DNA of 64,000 nt from Ceratotherium simum simum (lineage: Eukaryota > Chordata > Mammalia > Perissodactyla > Rhinocerotidae), in contig NW_004454166.1 of assembly GCF_000283155.1 (NCBI RefSeq), positions 4,221,994 through 4,285,993 of the forward strand. The letters are read 5' to 3'. Both the position numbers and the translations under genes were made by a program. This document shows positions 9,801-19,495 of this stretch, piece by piece; within the stretch, counting starts at the first letter, position 1; every line of letters starts with the position of its first letter. The notes beneath the pieces were generated by a model. The model saw only the letters and a program-made list of their open reading frames with translations. It had not been told where the DNA came from and made no database searches.

Positions 9801-10289
9801 CTAAGGTGGGCCCCTGGGTCTTGAGGAAGTAGCTTGTTTTAAGACCCAGGGGAAGTGTGGGTGATGGGCTAGGCAGGTGGGGGCAGAGCCCCAGGTTTAT
9901 GTGGGAGAAGGAGACATTTCATTGTGACTGAGCTGGAAAAAGTCATCGCCCAGAGGGCAGAGCTGGGGCTCGGATTTGAAGGCCATGCTGCTTCCGGCTG
10001 CGGGCTGCCCATGGGCTTGGTGGTGGGACGGGGGCTGTTCTCCTGTGACATGAAGCACAGCTGCCTTTGTCAAGCTGAGTTGTTTCCTCCACTTTAATGA
10101 GATATGAAGTCTTCCCCCCGAAAGGGGAAGTTGCGTGCCATGCTTCCTGAGCGCGTCCGTGGTGGGGATAGGCTTGCCCCCGGGCCCCTGTACCCACTTG
10201 GATGCCCTCTTCCCGCTCACGCTGTGTAGGCACATCACCTTACTGTCCATCAGACACCTTCACTGCCATCATCACACTGAGCCTGGGAG
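9801..10289. other. Unassigned stretch
   Basis: GC-richer, no repeat identified, contains the hairpin at 10111-10130. Confidence 0.3.
10111..10130. repeat. Short inverted repeat
   Basis: CTTCCCC and GGGGAAG flank CCGAAA, giving a 7-bp stem. Confidence 0.6.
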
Positions 10290-10450
10290 GGAGACAGAGG
10301 GATTGTTAATACCCTGCTTGTGCAGAGGAGGAAACTGAGGCCCAGAAACCCTGCATGGGCCTCCCCTCAGTGGCACACACGGATGGGAATCGGACCCCAG
10401 CCCTGCGGTCTTCTCCCCATCGTGCTGCCTGCTGCGGGAACAGCCTCCTG
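10290..10450 (-). mobile_element. MIR: MIR fragment
   Basis: GAGGAGGAAACTGAGGCCCA and the downstream TGGGAATCGGACCCCAGCCC are antisense MIR. Confidence 0.65.
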
Positions 10451-10654
10451 GCCCGCGGACCCCAACTGCAAAACTCCAGCTGGTCCTTCTGATCCTACTG
10501 CCAGCAGCTAGGCTAAGGCTGGACCTCTGCTCAGACCACACTGTCTGTCTGAGTTTCCCCCCACCAGGTGCCCCAAAAGCCTGCTCCACGTGTCACTGTC
10601 AAACGAGTCTTGCCAGGGCTGGGACTAGGGAGAGGAGAAGGAGACGCTCACTCT

Positions 10655-10790
10655 CAGGGTGGCGCAAGTACCATCGCCTTCTCGTGAGGATTAAGTGAGG
10701 TAATCAGGTGCTGAGGAACAGAACCTGGCATGCGAGAAGCGCTATAAAAATGTTCGCTATGGTTACTATCAGTAGTAGGAGCACTCCTAC
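10655..10790 (+). mobile_element. MIR: MIR 3' half
   Basis: GTGAGGATTAAGTGAGGTAA, ACAGAACCTGGCATGCGAGA and AGCGCTATAAAAATGTTCGC then a CTATCAGTAGT end. Confidence 0.7.
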
Positions 10791-10934
10791 TAGCAGGGGT
10801 GTTGTGAGAATCTCTGCTGCTGCTTCTGCTCACCGGAGATGAAATTAACTTTTGTCAGTGAATAGACTGGGAATGTTGTAAAGTTATATGGATATGAGCT
10901 ATTGTTCCAGAGGCCCTATACTACCTTGGGGCTC

Positions 10935-10959
10935 AACTGTCCCTGAATGAGGGACAGTT
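10935..10959. repeat. Perfect 10-bp hairpin with 5-nt loop
   Basis: Arms AACTGTCCCT (10935-10944) and AGGGACAGTT (10950-10959) around GAATG. It is the tightest perfect hairpin seen in the window. It could be a remnant of a transposon terminal repeat; no family assigned. Confidence 0.75.
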
Positions 10960-10984
10960 AGCTTTGCCCTGTTCCATGGCCACA

Positions 10985-11290
10985 AGTGACCCCAAACCTG
11001 CCCTGCCTATCCTACATGCTAAGAAGCTTGGATTCCACCCTGGGGCTAACAGGAGCCACTGAAGGACTTCAAGCTGGAAGTGATATGGCAGATCTGTGCT
11101 TGAAGATCCCTCTGGTACTGTGATCTTGGACCAGAGAGGGCCGGAACCAACGCAGGGAGGCCAGTTAGAGGCAAGTGAACAGTCCTGGCAAGAGACGACG
11201 AGGTCTGAAGAAGAGCTACGGTAGTGGCGATGAGAAAGGACCAAGCAAGAGAGTGCGGATGAGGAAGTGAAATCTGTTCATCACTCCTGG
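10985..11290 (-). mobile_element. L2: L2 fragment
   Basis: CTTGGATTCCACCCTGGGGC, AGGAGCCACTGAAGGACTTC, AAGCTGGAAGTGATATGG and GATCCCTCTGGTACTG follow the antisense L2 ORF2 region. Confidence 0.75.
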
Positions 11291-11654
11291 AAAAACAACT
11301 GTGAATCAGTGATACCATCTTTATCCCCCAAAGCAAACAGATCCTTCATTAGTGCTAGCAATTGAGAGCTGTGCAAGGTTTGGTACCCACTAGCTGCTAA
11401 ACATGCATATAAAAGGAAGCACACCATATGCTGTGGTGAGTTAATGCCAATTGGCCCCACTTGGATATATACTGCTTTAATTTTAACACTTTATTTGAAC
11501 AAAAGTCTACTTTTAATGAAGCTCAGGATTCCCAGAGTTTCTTCCTGCTGGCCAATTTGACGTGATTTCTTTCCTCAGTGACAAAATGTCTCTTTCAATC
11601 AGTATGGCCAGGATTCAGATGTCAACTCAAGAGAATAAAAAACTTCATGGACAG
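11291..11654. other. Unassigned AT-rich stretch
   Basis: Repeat-free to my eye, with TTAATGCCAATTGGCC (a CCAAT-type word) near 11443 and a TTTAATTTTAACAC run. Conservation unknown. Confidence 0.3.
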
Positions 11655-11845
11655 ATAAAATGAGATGCCTTTAAAGGTAGTAAGCTTCCTGTCACTGGAG
11701 GTATTCAAGAAAAATCTGGATGGCCACTTGATGGAGTTGTTGCAGAGAAGATTCAAACATGAGAAGGTGACTGGGATGGGGATGTTAGACTTGATGACGT
11801 TTATGGTCTTTAAGAACTGTGAAATTCTGAGAGGTTGAATCACAA
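11655..11845 (+). mobile_element. L3: L3 (CR1) LINE 3' end
   Basis: CTTCCTGTCACTGGAGGTAT, AAAAATCTGGATGGCCACTT and TTAGACTTGATGACGTTTAT parallel the CR1/L3 3' end, where the phrase before the tail reads as a dropping-from-ORF2 to 3' UTR. Confidence 0.75.
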
Positions 11846-12714
11846 ATGTAGTTCTTGGCTAATCAGGGGAACCCCATAATCATAGCAGAGGCAGAATGAG
11901 GATCTAAGATTTTTCAAGCAAATTTAGAAGTTATAACCACCTTAGGGGAAAAATCTGGACAACTCATCAGCCAAGCCGGCCCCAGGGCATAAGAATGGAG
12001 ATCATCAGAAGAAAAAGTTTGCTTTCAATGTCACGCTGAAGAGCCTGGCACAAATGAGAAACTTCTTTTAGGGCTAGGAACCAGGAAAACACTTTGATCT
12101 TCTCTTCTATATAACTGACCACGTGTCTTTTTTCACTTTCGCCATTAGGAAGCTCAGAACTTAATTTGCACATTAAAATAACAACTGTACAGACCCTTGT
12201 ATTCTATCTGTCATCAGTGCTCTCTCCTATCCTGCCTCACCACCATTCTGGCCTCTTATTTTAATGTATATCTTTCCTAATCCTAATTTTGTTTTTAATC
12301 ACAGTTTACCGTCTACTGCTTCCTGTAAGCTACCTCAACTCTGAGAAACAAGGAGGGAAACAAACAAAAATAAATAATAAACCACCATCTGGGAAGCCAG
12401 TTATCAGCTCCCACTGATAAATTGTGCGGAAACAGCAGAGGGAGCATTAGACTGGGGCCACTTGAGTTGTTGGCATTCTTCTGCCATGGTGGGAGCTCGA
12501 GGGAGATGCTTCTTGGACTCAGTCTCCCTTTCTGTAGAACGACTGACTGGAACACTGGCTGGGACTCGGCTCTGGCTCCTAAGATCTCCTTGTCTCTGAA
12601 TGTCCTGCCAGATTCCCAAAAGCATCTCTAGATGCTGCCCCCCTACCAAGTTCAGGCCTCCCCTGGACTCGAGGTCTCCTGCCACAAGACAACATCCTAG
12701 GCTTTGTATTTATT
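11846..12714. other. Unassigned stretch of about 870 bp
   Basis: No repeat recognised by eye. Several 60-90-codon frames overlap on both strands between 12313 and 12800; none resembles a known protein. Confidence 0.35.
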
Positions 12715-12955
12715 GATTTAAACAATACATGTACATAGTAATCATTATGTTCTGGGCACTGTTCTGAATACTTCCATATAGTGATTAAGGTAACTTTCAT
12801 AATGGTTTATGACAGAGGTACTCTTATTATGCCCATTTACAGAAAACTGGGACATTTAGGGGTTAAATAAATCACTAGTCATTGACAGAGCCAGATTCAA
12901 AACCCAGGCAATCAGGCTCTGAGTTCATGCTCTTAACTATATGTTCCTTCAAACC
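12715..12955 (-). mobile_element. MIR: MIR SINE, near full length
   Basis: TTCTGGGCACTGTTCTGAAT, GCCCATTTACAGAAAACTGG, AGAGCCAGATTCAAAACCCA and TCATGCTCTTAACTATATG span the antisense MIR end to end. Confidence 0.85.
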
Positions 12956-13059
12956 CAGCCATGGCTTTAGCTCGGCTCTCTGAACTTATTATAATCCCTG
13001 ACCTGGATTATTAGCTCCCTGGATTATTGCCATCCTGCCAGGTGATGAAACAGAGACTT

Positions 13060-13330
13060 TCCTACTCTGAGTCAGGCTCTATGCTGGGACTGGGGACAGA
13101 CATGAATCCAACGTGGTCTTACCCATCGGGAGCTGTCTATTTGAGGACAGGAGTCAAACGTATACCCCACTCACCAGAATCCAAAGAGAAAGCAACTAAA
13201 TGCTATGAGGAAGTTCAAGCAATGGGCTGTGTCAATGGGACTTCCACTGGCGGAGATGGTGATGGAGGGGGTGGGGGTGGGGAAGAGCAATGAAGGCAGA
13301 GGGAAAAGCATAAGCTAGGCCCGGAAGCAG
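13060..13330 (-). mobile_element. L2: L2-type fragment
   Basis: GAGTCAGGCTCTATGCTGGG, ACAGACATGAATCCAACGTG and GAGCTGTCTATTTGAGGACA match the antisense L2 3' region in outline. A G-rich run (GGGGGTGGGGGTGGGG) lies near 13268-13283. Confidence 0.5.
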
Positions 13331-13419
13331 GAAATTGCATGTACGTGTCACAGGGTCTGGCTCTTGTCTTTCTCTCCAGTCTGGGCTTGTATCAGTCTTC
13401 CCATTCAGCTGTATATTTG

Positions 13420-13935
13420 TTGATTTGTTGCTGAGTCAGGCACTGTACTAGGCACTGAGGGTACAGCAATCGAGAAGGTACCTTTATTCATGACCCTTCC
13501 AAGGTAATGGAGAGACACAGTTCATTAACAAGTAAAAATGATATGCCAGGGGGTGGTAAGCATGATGAAAAACAATATGCAGGGTAATGGGACAGAGAGT
13601 GGGAGAGGGTCACTATTACAGGAAGTGATTAGAGAAGGTCCCTTTGATACATAACATTTTAGCACAAACCCAAATGGAATGAGGGAGAGAGCTGTGAAGA
13701 TATCTGGTATGGGGGGTCATAGATAGAAGGGAGAGAAAATGCAGGTGCCCAGAAAATGAGCTATGTTTGCCACTTTTGAGGAATGGCAAATTGAGGCCGG
13801 CAGGAGGGGAAAGGTGAGGAAATGAGATCTGAGCTGCAGTAGGTTCTTGAGCATGGGGGGTCTTGTTTGCTACAATAAGGACTTTGGATTGGCTCTCAGT
13901 GCAATAGGAAGCAATCACAGGGCTGTTGGGAGCCG
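13420..13935 (-). mobile_element. L2: L2 LINE, antisense
   Basis: CAGGCACTGTACTAGGCACT, AAGGTCCCTTTGATACATAA, AGGACTTTGGATTGGCTCTC and AAGCAATCACAGGGCTGTTG give about 500 bp of the L2 3' end, read backwards. Confidence 0.8.
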
Positions 13936-14365
13936 AGCATTGCAGCCACACGGGCCTTTCTGAATCTCCTTGGGAAAGCGAAGTTCTGTCCCACCTCAGG
14001 GCCTTTACCCACACCGTGCCCTGGGCCCAGAACGCCCTCCGCCATCACCTTGCTGAGCTATCTCCTACCCCCGTAACTGCAGTCCCTTGGGGAAGCTGGT
14101 CTTGACCCTCCTAAACAAATTAGATTCCCCTGCTAAACAACCTCCCATCCTATACTTCCCCTTTGCGGCACTTATCAAAACTACCATTACATAATATAAA
14201 CCATTGCGTAATATAACTTTCATTTTTTTACTGTTTCTCCCACTAGACCGTGAGCACCATGAGGTGAGATTGTGTGTGTTTCCTCTTTATCCCCGTATCT
14301 CGGTACCCAGTACAGGGTCTGATTCTTAAGTGCTTTATCAATACTTGTTGAATGAATGCAAGAGA
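13936..14365 (+). mobile_element. L2: L2 LINE, sense, head to head with the previous copy
   Basis: CTCAGGGCCTTTACCCACAC, CCTGGGCCCAGAACGCCCTC, CACTAGACCGTGAGCACCAT and TACTTGTTGAATGAATGCA run to the 3' terminus. It overlaps in consensus position with the antisense copy, so two separate insertions are more likely than one inverted element. Confidence 0.8.
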
Positions 14366-14784
14366 CAAGGATGAGAAGGCAGTTTGGGCTCTCTAATCCT
14401 GGGCTGGGGAAGCCCTTTTGGCCTGTAAACCACAGAAAGGTCACATGGAGATCATATGAGAAGTGGGGGTCTAGGGACAATAGGACGAGCCCCTGATGAC
14501 TGTGGGCAGGAGAGATTGAAAGGTGTTGGGACTGGAGGCAGAAATAATAGAAAGCAATTTTACAAACTGTTGGGTAAACTCCCTGCCCTGTACACAATTT
14601 TCATATTAAGAAAAATTTATGTTATAGATGCTTTCATGAATTTGAAGATTCACAAAGACCTCAGGGTATATCCCTTGGGATTCTGCTATGGATGGTGATA
14701 GAATCAGCTAGAAGTATGACTAAAAAACAACACTAACAAGTGCCAAGTAGCAGAAATCATTCTATATGGGAGTCAGGAGAACTG
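14366..14784. other. Unassigned stretch
   Basis: No repeat recognised. Confidence 0.3.
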
Positions 14785-14885
14785 GGTTTGTTCATTCACT
14801 TATTCCTTCATTCATTGTTCATGCAATAAATATTGATTATTGACCACAGATTATGAGCTAAGCCTTGGGATAGGCATTGGGTTTG
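14785..14885 (-). mobile_element. L2: L2/MIR 3' tail
   Basis: TTCATTCATTGTTCATGCAA, ATAAATATTGATTATTGACC and the CTAAGCCTTGGGATAGGCAT phrase. Confidence 0.6.
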
Positions 14886-16024
14886 TTACCTACCTGAATA
14901 AGTCATTTAGCCTTTCTGTATATGGAGGAAAAGAACCCCCATTTCTAAGGGAATGGTCTTCTCTATAAAAGGAAAGTACAGAGCCCTCCAGTACTTGAGC
15001 TGGGTCTCCACACGGGAAGAGATGATGTAAAGAAAGGCCTTAATTCTGTCCCCTTGAGTTTCCTTTCCATCTTGGAGTTCTCACTCTGATTCTGGCTGGC
15101 ACCCCCAAAAAGTCTGGAATGGCTGTCATCACCTTCTTCATGGCCTAGAAAATCCCACTGGTATCACTCTTCATGCTGTGCCATCAGCACGTTTCCTAGG
15201 CCCGCATCAAACTCTAGGGCTCCTGACACCTCCCCTGGCTCCCTACACCCCAGGCAAAATGAATCCCTCTCGCCCTGCCCCACTTTGAATACTTTGCTCA
15301 TGGAGTGTTACATGGCTCACCACTCCCTGTGACTTAGAGTTGGGTTCATCTGAGAACCATATTTTCTCCCCTGTTTCCCCAGCCTTTGGCTGAGTGCTGG
15401 CCCAAAGCACATTCTCTGTGGTTAAATGGATAAAAAGTCACCAGGCCAGCAGAATAGCTGACAAACCACGCAGTGGTAGGAGGAAGTCTAAACAGACTTA
15501 CTATGACCCAGAAAGAAGAAACTTCTCAACTAAACCAGCTAAGAGCGTCGGTAACTACCCATTGAGGGGCATTGAGAGACCACGGGACATTGTGGGGGAT
15601 CAGGGTCAATGCAACTTGCCTGTTGGAGAAGAGAGAATGGCAGCCAAGTATTTATTTCCTTTAACAAAATTACATTATAGCCCCTACCTTTGTAATTTAG
15701 AAGCTGATGTAAACTTGGGGAAGACATTTAACCTCTTTGTATAAGGAGGAAAAGATGATGGTGGAAAAGATGATGATGAGCCATCTGGGCAGGGATGTGC
15801 CCAGGTCTCCAGATGGGAGTTTGAGCCTGAAGTGACACACCCTTGATGTCTTTCATGTCCTGGACATCTGTGGCTCAGGGTTGCTAATACCTTTTCCAAT
15901 AGAATGTTAATAATTAGAGGATAGGCACAAGACAGAAATTCTTAAGTAGAGCAGTTGTTCCAGATATATCAAAGCTGTGTGTCTCACTACATTACTTTCA
16001 CTTTGCCTGAAAAAAATGAACTTT
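14886..16024. other. Unassigned 1.1-kb stretch
   Basis: No confident repeat. A 37-bp segment at 15164-15200 recurs at 17667-17701. Duplicated GATGATG words sit near 15754-15778. Confidence 0.35.
15164..15200 (+). repeat. 37-bp segment shared with 17667-17701
   Basis: TCACTCTTC, then TGTGCCATCAGCA, then GTTTCCTAGG. The second copy differs by a 4-to-2-base replacement and one C/T change. Flanks do not align. Confidence 0.6.
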
Positions 16025-16140
16025 CGTTTATTAAGTACGACTCTGTGCAGGCATTGTGCTAAGCGTTTTACACGTATTATATAATATAAAACTCATGTCG
16101 CAAAATGGGGGAAGTCGTTTTTATACTCCCCCTTAGAACA
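16025..16140 (-). mobile_element. MIR: MIR 3' half
   Basis: CGTTTATTAAGTACGACTCT, GGCATTGTGCTAAGCGTTTT and ACACGTATTATATAATATAA followed by a decayed CAAAATGGGGGAAG core. Confidence 0.75.
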
Positions 16141-16599
16141 CCTCTTAGGGAGAAAAGTTGAATATGATTGTAAGCAACATTCTGATAGACCATTTGAGTG
16201 AAAGAGGAGACCCCCAAAGACGTGCTGAAGTAACAACAGATGGTGCTAAAATTCCTTCTGATAGACAGTTGGATGTCCACTTAATGGCATGATGTTTGAA
16301 CTGCTGAGTAGCAAAATGACTGTGGACTGTGCAAGGGTGTGCAAGTTTGGGGCAGAACTGAATTGTTTAGAAATAATAGAGGAGAGGCTGAGGACAGTGT
16401 TCAGGAGGGATCTTGGGGATTGTGAAAAATCCCGCTGTGGAACATGTGATGAAACCTTCTTTTCCATCTGCCCTGGGAAGTCGTCAGAAAATTCTTCCTT
16501 ATTCCTCAATGCTCCTAGAACATGAGGATTATTTGGCAGGATAGAAAGAAAATCTGAGGTCAGCAAAGTCAGCAGACATAGGGGAACAGCCATAAATCT
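16141..16599. other. Unassigned stretch
   Basis: Possibly an old LINE remnant (AGTTGGATGTCCACTTAATG resembles L3 in outline), not assigned. Confidence 0.3.
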
Positions 16600-16770
16600 G
16601 GGTTACATTTAATTCACAATCCTATGAGGCAAAAAATATTACCCTCATTTCACAGATGAGGAAACTGAGGCTAATATAGGTTAACAAACTTGTCCAACAA
16701 ACACAGCTAAAAGTGGCTCAGCAGCCATTCAAAACAGATCTGTTTGATTCCAATGCCTCTAATTTTAACC
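16600..16770 (-). mobile_element. MIR: MIR fragment
   Basis: CATTTCACAGATGAGGAAAC, TGAGGCTAATATAGGTTAAC and AACTTGTCCAACAAACACAG are antisense MIR core. Confidence 0.8.
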
Positions 16771-16989
16771 TCAGGAGATACTTCCCTCTATGATTCTATG
16801 ACTACTTCCTGCTTATCATAAGTTTGATGAGTGGTTATTGCTCTCCCTCATTTTGTTTTAAGCCACATTAATAACAAGAGAAATAGTTGTGCATAGAATA
16901 GAAGGAGAGGAACAATTTAGCCATGGAGTATAAATAGCCTACTGATCTCCCATCTTCATAAGGGACCAGAAGTGAAACTTTAGCAAGAG

Positions 16990-17440
16990 GAGTAATTACA
17001 TGTGAGGGAGGGGAGCAGGCTCTTTGCACACATGGACACCCGCTGCCGAAAACGAGATTTGAGTTATTGCTGCCATAGTCTCGACAAACGCCCACCATGG
17101 AATGACATCACTGCCAAAGCCCAATTAGCTCAGAGAAGACCCTGGCACTGGATGATGTTCCTTCAAGATGGCATGAAATTCCAAATATAAATTGGGTCCG
17201 CACTGGGCGATGATTCAAGGAATCGTATTGGGCAGTTCACAGGACAGCTTGGCAACTAGAAATCCTTTAAACGGGCTTTAGAAACTGTATCACCCCCTAA
17301 AAAGGACAGAGGTATAATTACACCCCAGATCCCTCCGTAAACACCTAGAGAAAGAAATGCAGAGGTTGCTGTAAATGGTGTGGCATCGTGTCATAAATTT
17401 TACTCACAGAAAAGGGAGGACAAGTTGATCGAGACGCGGC
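16990..17440. promoter_or_regulatory. Repeat-free, CpG-retaining candidate element
   Basis: No repeat recognised. It retains CpGs at about 17041-17090, 17211, 17226, 17336 and 17434-17442 and carries TGACATCA, CCCAATTAGC and CAAATATAAATTGG. CpG retention in a repeat-rich neighbourhood suggests younger sequence or constraint; neither is proven. Confidence 0.25.
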
Positions 17441-17514
17441 GTCTTCTGGAGCTGCTTTGTCTTTTCAGGAAAACAATTGTTAAACATTTAAAATACCAAA
17501 AATTCCTCATATTT

Positions 17515-17636
17515 TATAGCTCTTTGCAATGGACTACATGCTTTCATGTACTTTATCTGATCTTATCCTCACAACAACTCGATGCAACTATTGTTGCTAT
17601 TTTAGAGATGAAAACCTAAAGTTTAGAGGTAGATTT
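17515..17636 (-). mobile_element. MIR: MIR, first half of a split copy
   Basis: CATGTACTTTATCTGATCTT, ATCCTCACAACAACTCGATG, TTTTAGAGATGAAAACCTAA and AGTTTAGAGGTAG. The next expected block (ACTTGCCCAAG) appears only at 17770. Confidence 0.75.
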
Positions 17637-17755
17637 TGAGGTTTCCTTGGGAGCAGAGATTTTGCGTCACTCTTCTTTGTGCCATCAGCATGTTTCCTAG
17701 GGCCTGACCTATCCCAAGGATACTGTAAATGTGAATGGAATGGAATATACAAGAA
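17637..17755 (+). mobile_element. Insertion splitting the MIR, L2-3'-like
   Basis: About 120 bp between MIR halves. Its outline (GGAGCAGAGATTTTG, then a TGAATGGAATGGAAT-like tail) resembles an L2 3' end, but the middle, 17667-17701, is the segment shared with 15164-15200. Assignment is tentative. Confidence 0.45.
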
Positions 17756-17820
17756 TAGAACTGAGGGACTTGCCCAAGCCAGGAAGTAACAGCAACAGAA
17801 TTCACAGCTCAGTGTTCATT
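17756..17820 (-). mobile_element. MIR: MIR, second half of the split copy
   Basis: GGGACTTGCCCAAGCCAGGA and AGCAACAGAATTCACAGCTC continue antisense MIR from 17636. Confidence 0.65.
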
Positions 17821-17949
17821 TCTACCTGATGTGCTCCACATCATCCAGCCAAATGTTTACCACCCACCTGTTTTGTGTCTGGGCATGTGATAAACACCGG
17901 AGGACCAAAAGAGCTTGGGGGAAGGCCAGGTGTAATACAAGCATAAGAC

Positions 17950-18446
17950 ATGATATCTCCGAGAGACCGAATACACAAACGGACAATGGCCAGACCACAT
18001 ATAAAAATAGAAATCTCACCTACAATCTGCAGCCATCAGTCCAGGAAGCCAATACTATCTACAACAAACAGTCAAGGGAGCCCAATAACAACTCCTGTAG
18101 CAACTAGCCCAAAATGGCGAAAACTGATTAATAACTGACAGCTTGCTTAATTTTTGTTCTGGCTTCCCACTTAGGACCAACCAGAGAAAGCCAAATATGT
18201 ACTCCTAACCAATCACATAGAATGCCGTGCTCCTGGGTAGCCTGCCTCCAGCCTCCCCATGCCACAGTCTCCAACCAGGGCATACTTGAAGTCTTCGCTT
18301 TTCCCCACTAGAAAGCTTTTCCACTCCCCCGCCTGCCTTTAAATCTCTTCCAAACCCAAGTGATGGTGCCTGACTCCCTTGCCTTAGCAAACTCTGAATA
18401 AGTAGACTTAGCTTATTCTCATTTGGGTGGTCTTTGCTTATTTCTA
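17950..18446 (+). mobile_element. Solo LTR of an ERV1 (gammaretrovirus-like) type
   Basis: A about 0.5-kb block with LTR grammar: a repeated AAAATGGCGAAAAC region, two blocks rich in CCAAT-like words (ACCAATCACATAG near 18209), a TATA-like CTTTAAATCTC near 18337, a poly(A)-signal-like GAATAAGTAG near 18396, and a T-rich end GGTCTTTGCTTATTTCTACA. No gag, pol or env sequence follows, so it is a solo LTR with no coding capacity. The left boundary is uncertain (17830-17960) and no duplication was identified. Confidence 0.55.
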
Positions 18447-18554
18447 CACCTATATTTAAGGAACTTATACTACAGTGAGGAAAAAAGAACAAGATATATA
18501 TACACAGGAAACAATAAAATGGAAACCAGAACAAAATGGTAATACAGAGTATTA

Positions 18555-19190
18555 GGATACAGCATACCCTATCTGCAGGGGATATGTTCCAAGACCCCCA
18601 GTGGTTGCTGAAACTGCAGATAGTACCAAACCCTATATATACCATGCTTTTTCCTATACGTATATACATATGATAAAGTTTAATTTATAAATCAGGAACA
18701 GTAAGAGATTAACAATAATAACTAATAATAAAATAGAATGATTATAACAATACACTGTAATAGAAGTTACTGTCAATCTTAGCAAGCTCAGCATACAACT
18801 TTTTTTCTTTCCTTATTAAGTCAAGAACTTTCAACTTTTCACTTAAAGGAAGCACTTTACTTCTCTTTGGCATATCCAAATTGCGAGCATCACTACTCTT
18901 GTGCTTTGGGGCCATTATTAAGTAAAATAAGGGTGACTTGAACACAAACATACCAAGGTAGTCAATCAGATAACCCACATGGCTACTACGTGACTAACAG
19001 CTACTAAGTGACTAATGGCTATTTAGTAACTAACATGTAAGTGGCGTATACTGGGTGGATACAGTATACAGCTGGACAAAGGGATGATTCATGTCCTGGG
19101 CTGGATGGAGTGGGACAACGTGAGATTTCATAATGCTACTCAAAACAGCTCGCAATTTAAAAGTTACGAATTGTTTATTCCTGGAAGTTT
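18555..19190 (-). mobile_element. Tigger: Tigger (TcMar) DNA transposon, 3' part
   Basis: Terminal-repeat phrases CTATCTGCAGGGGATATGTT and CCAAGACCCCCAGTGGTTGC open the copy. The interior carries the N-terminus of a transposase on the minus strand (18742-18915). The element is internally deleted, about 0.7 kb against 2.4 kb for autonomous relatives, and is interrupted by an ERE at 19191. Confidence 0.85.
18742..18915 (-). pseudogene. Tigger transposase N-terminal remnant
   Basis: The minus-strand frame from the Met at 18915 reads MAPKHKSSDARNLDMPKRSK and continues through LPLSEKLKVLDLIRKEKK. This is the start of a pogo/Tigger-type transposase, whose N-terminus is a CENPB-like helix-turn-helix that binds the element's terminal repeats. 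The frame ends after about 57 codons; the DDE catalytic domain is absent because of the internal deletion. It is a fossil inside the transposon with no host role implied. The nearest live relatives are domesticated TIGD and CENPB-like genes, which this is not. Confidence 0.8.
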
Positions 19191-19402
19191 TTTTTTTTTT
19201 AAAGATTTTATTTATTTATTTCCCCCCCAAAACTCCAGTGGATAGTTGTATGTCATAGCTGCACATCCTTTTAGTTGCTGTATGTGGGATGCGGCCTCAG
19301 CATGGCTGGAGAAGCGGTGTGTTGGTGCACGCCCGGGATCTGAACCCGGGCCGCCAGCATCGGAGAGCGCGCACTTAACCTCTAAGCCACAGGGCCGGCC
19401 CC
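19191..19402 (-). mobile_element. ERE: ERE SINE (reverse) inserted in Tigger
   Basis: Antisense ERE of the long subtype: CCAGTGGATAGTTGTATGTC, TAGTTGCTGTATGTGGGATG, GGATCTGAACCCGGGCCGCC and GCCACAGGGCCGGCCCC. A perfect 14-bp duplication (ATTCCTGGAAGTTT) lies at 19177-19190 and 19403-19416. Confidence 0.97.
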
Positions 19403-19495
19403 ATTCCTGGAAGTTTCCATTTAATATTTTCAGACTGCAGTTGACCACGAGTAACTGAAACCACGGCAAGTGAAAGTGAAATGGGGGACTCCTTA
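19403..19495 (-). mobile_element. Tigger: Tigger 5' end (continuation)
   Basis: CATTTAATATTTTCAGACTG, GTTGACCACGAGTAACTGAA and a terminal GAAATGGGGGACTCC complete the Tigger split by the ERE. Confidence 0.85.

Noticed and set aside
13262..13285. G-quadruplex at the G-rich run
   Set aside because: Only three clear G-tracts of three or more are well separated; weaker than the run at 35594.
18742..18978. 78-codon minus-strand frame as a host gene
   Set aside because: The reading begins inside a Tigger transposon and matches its transposase N-terminus.
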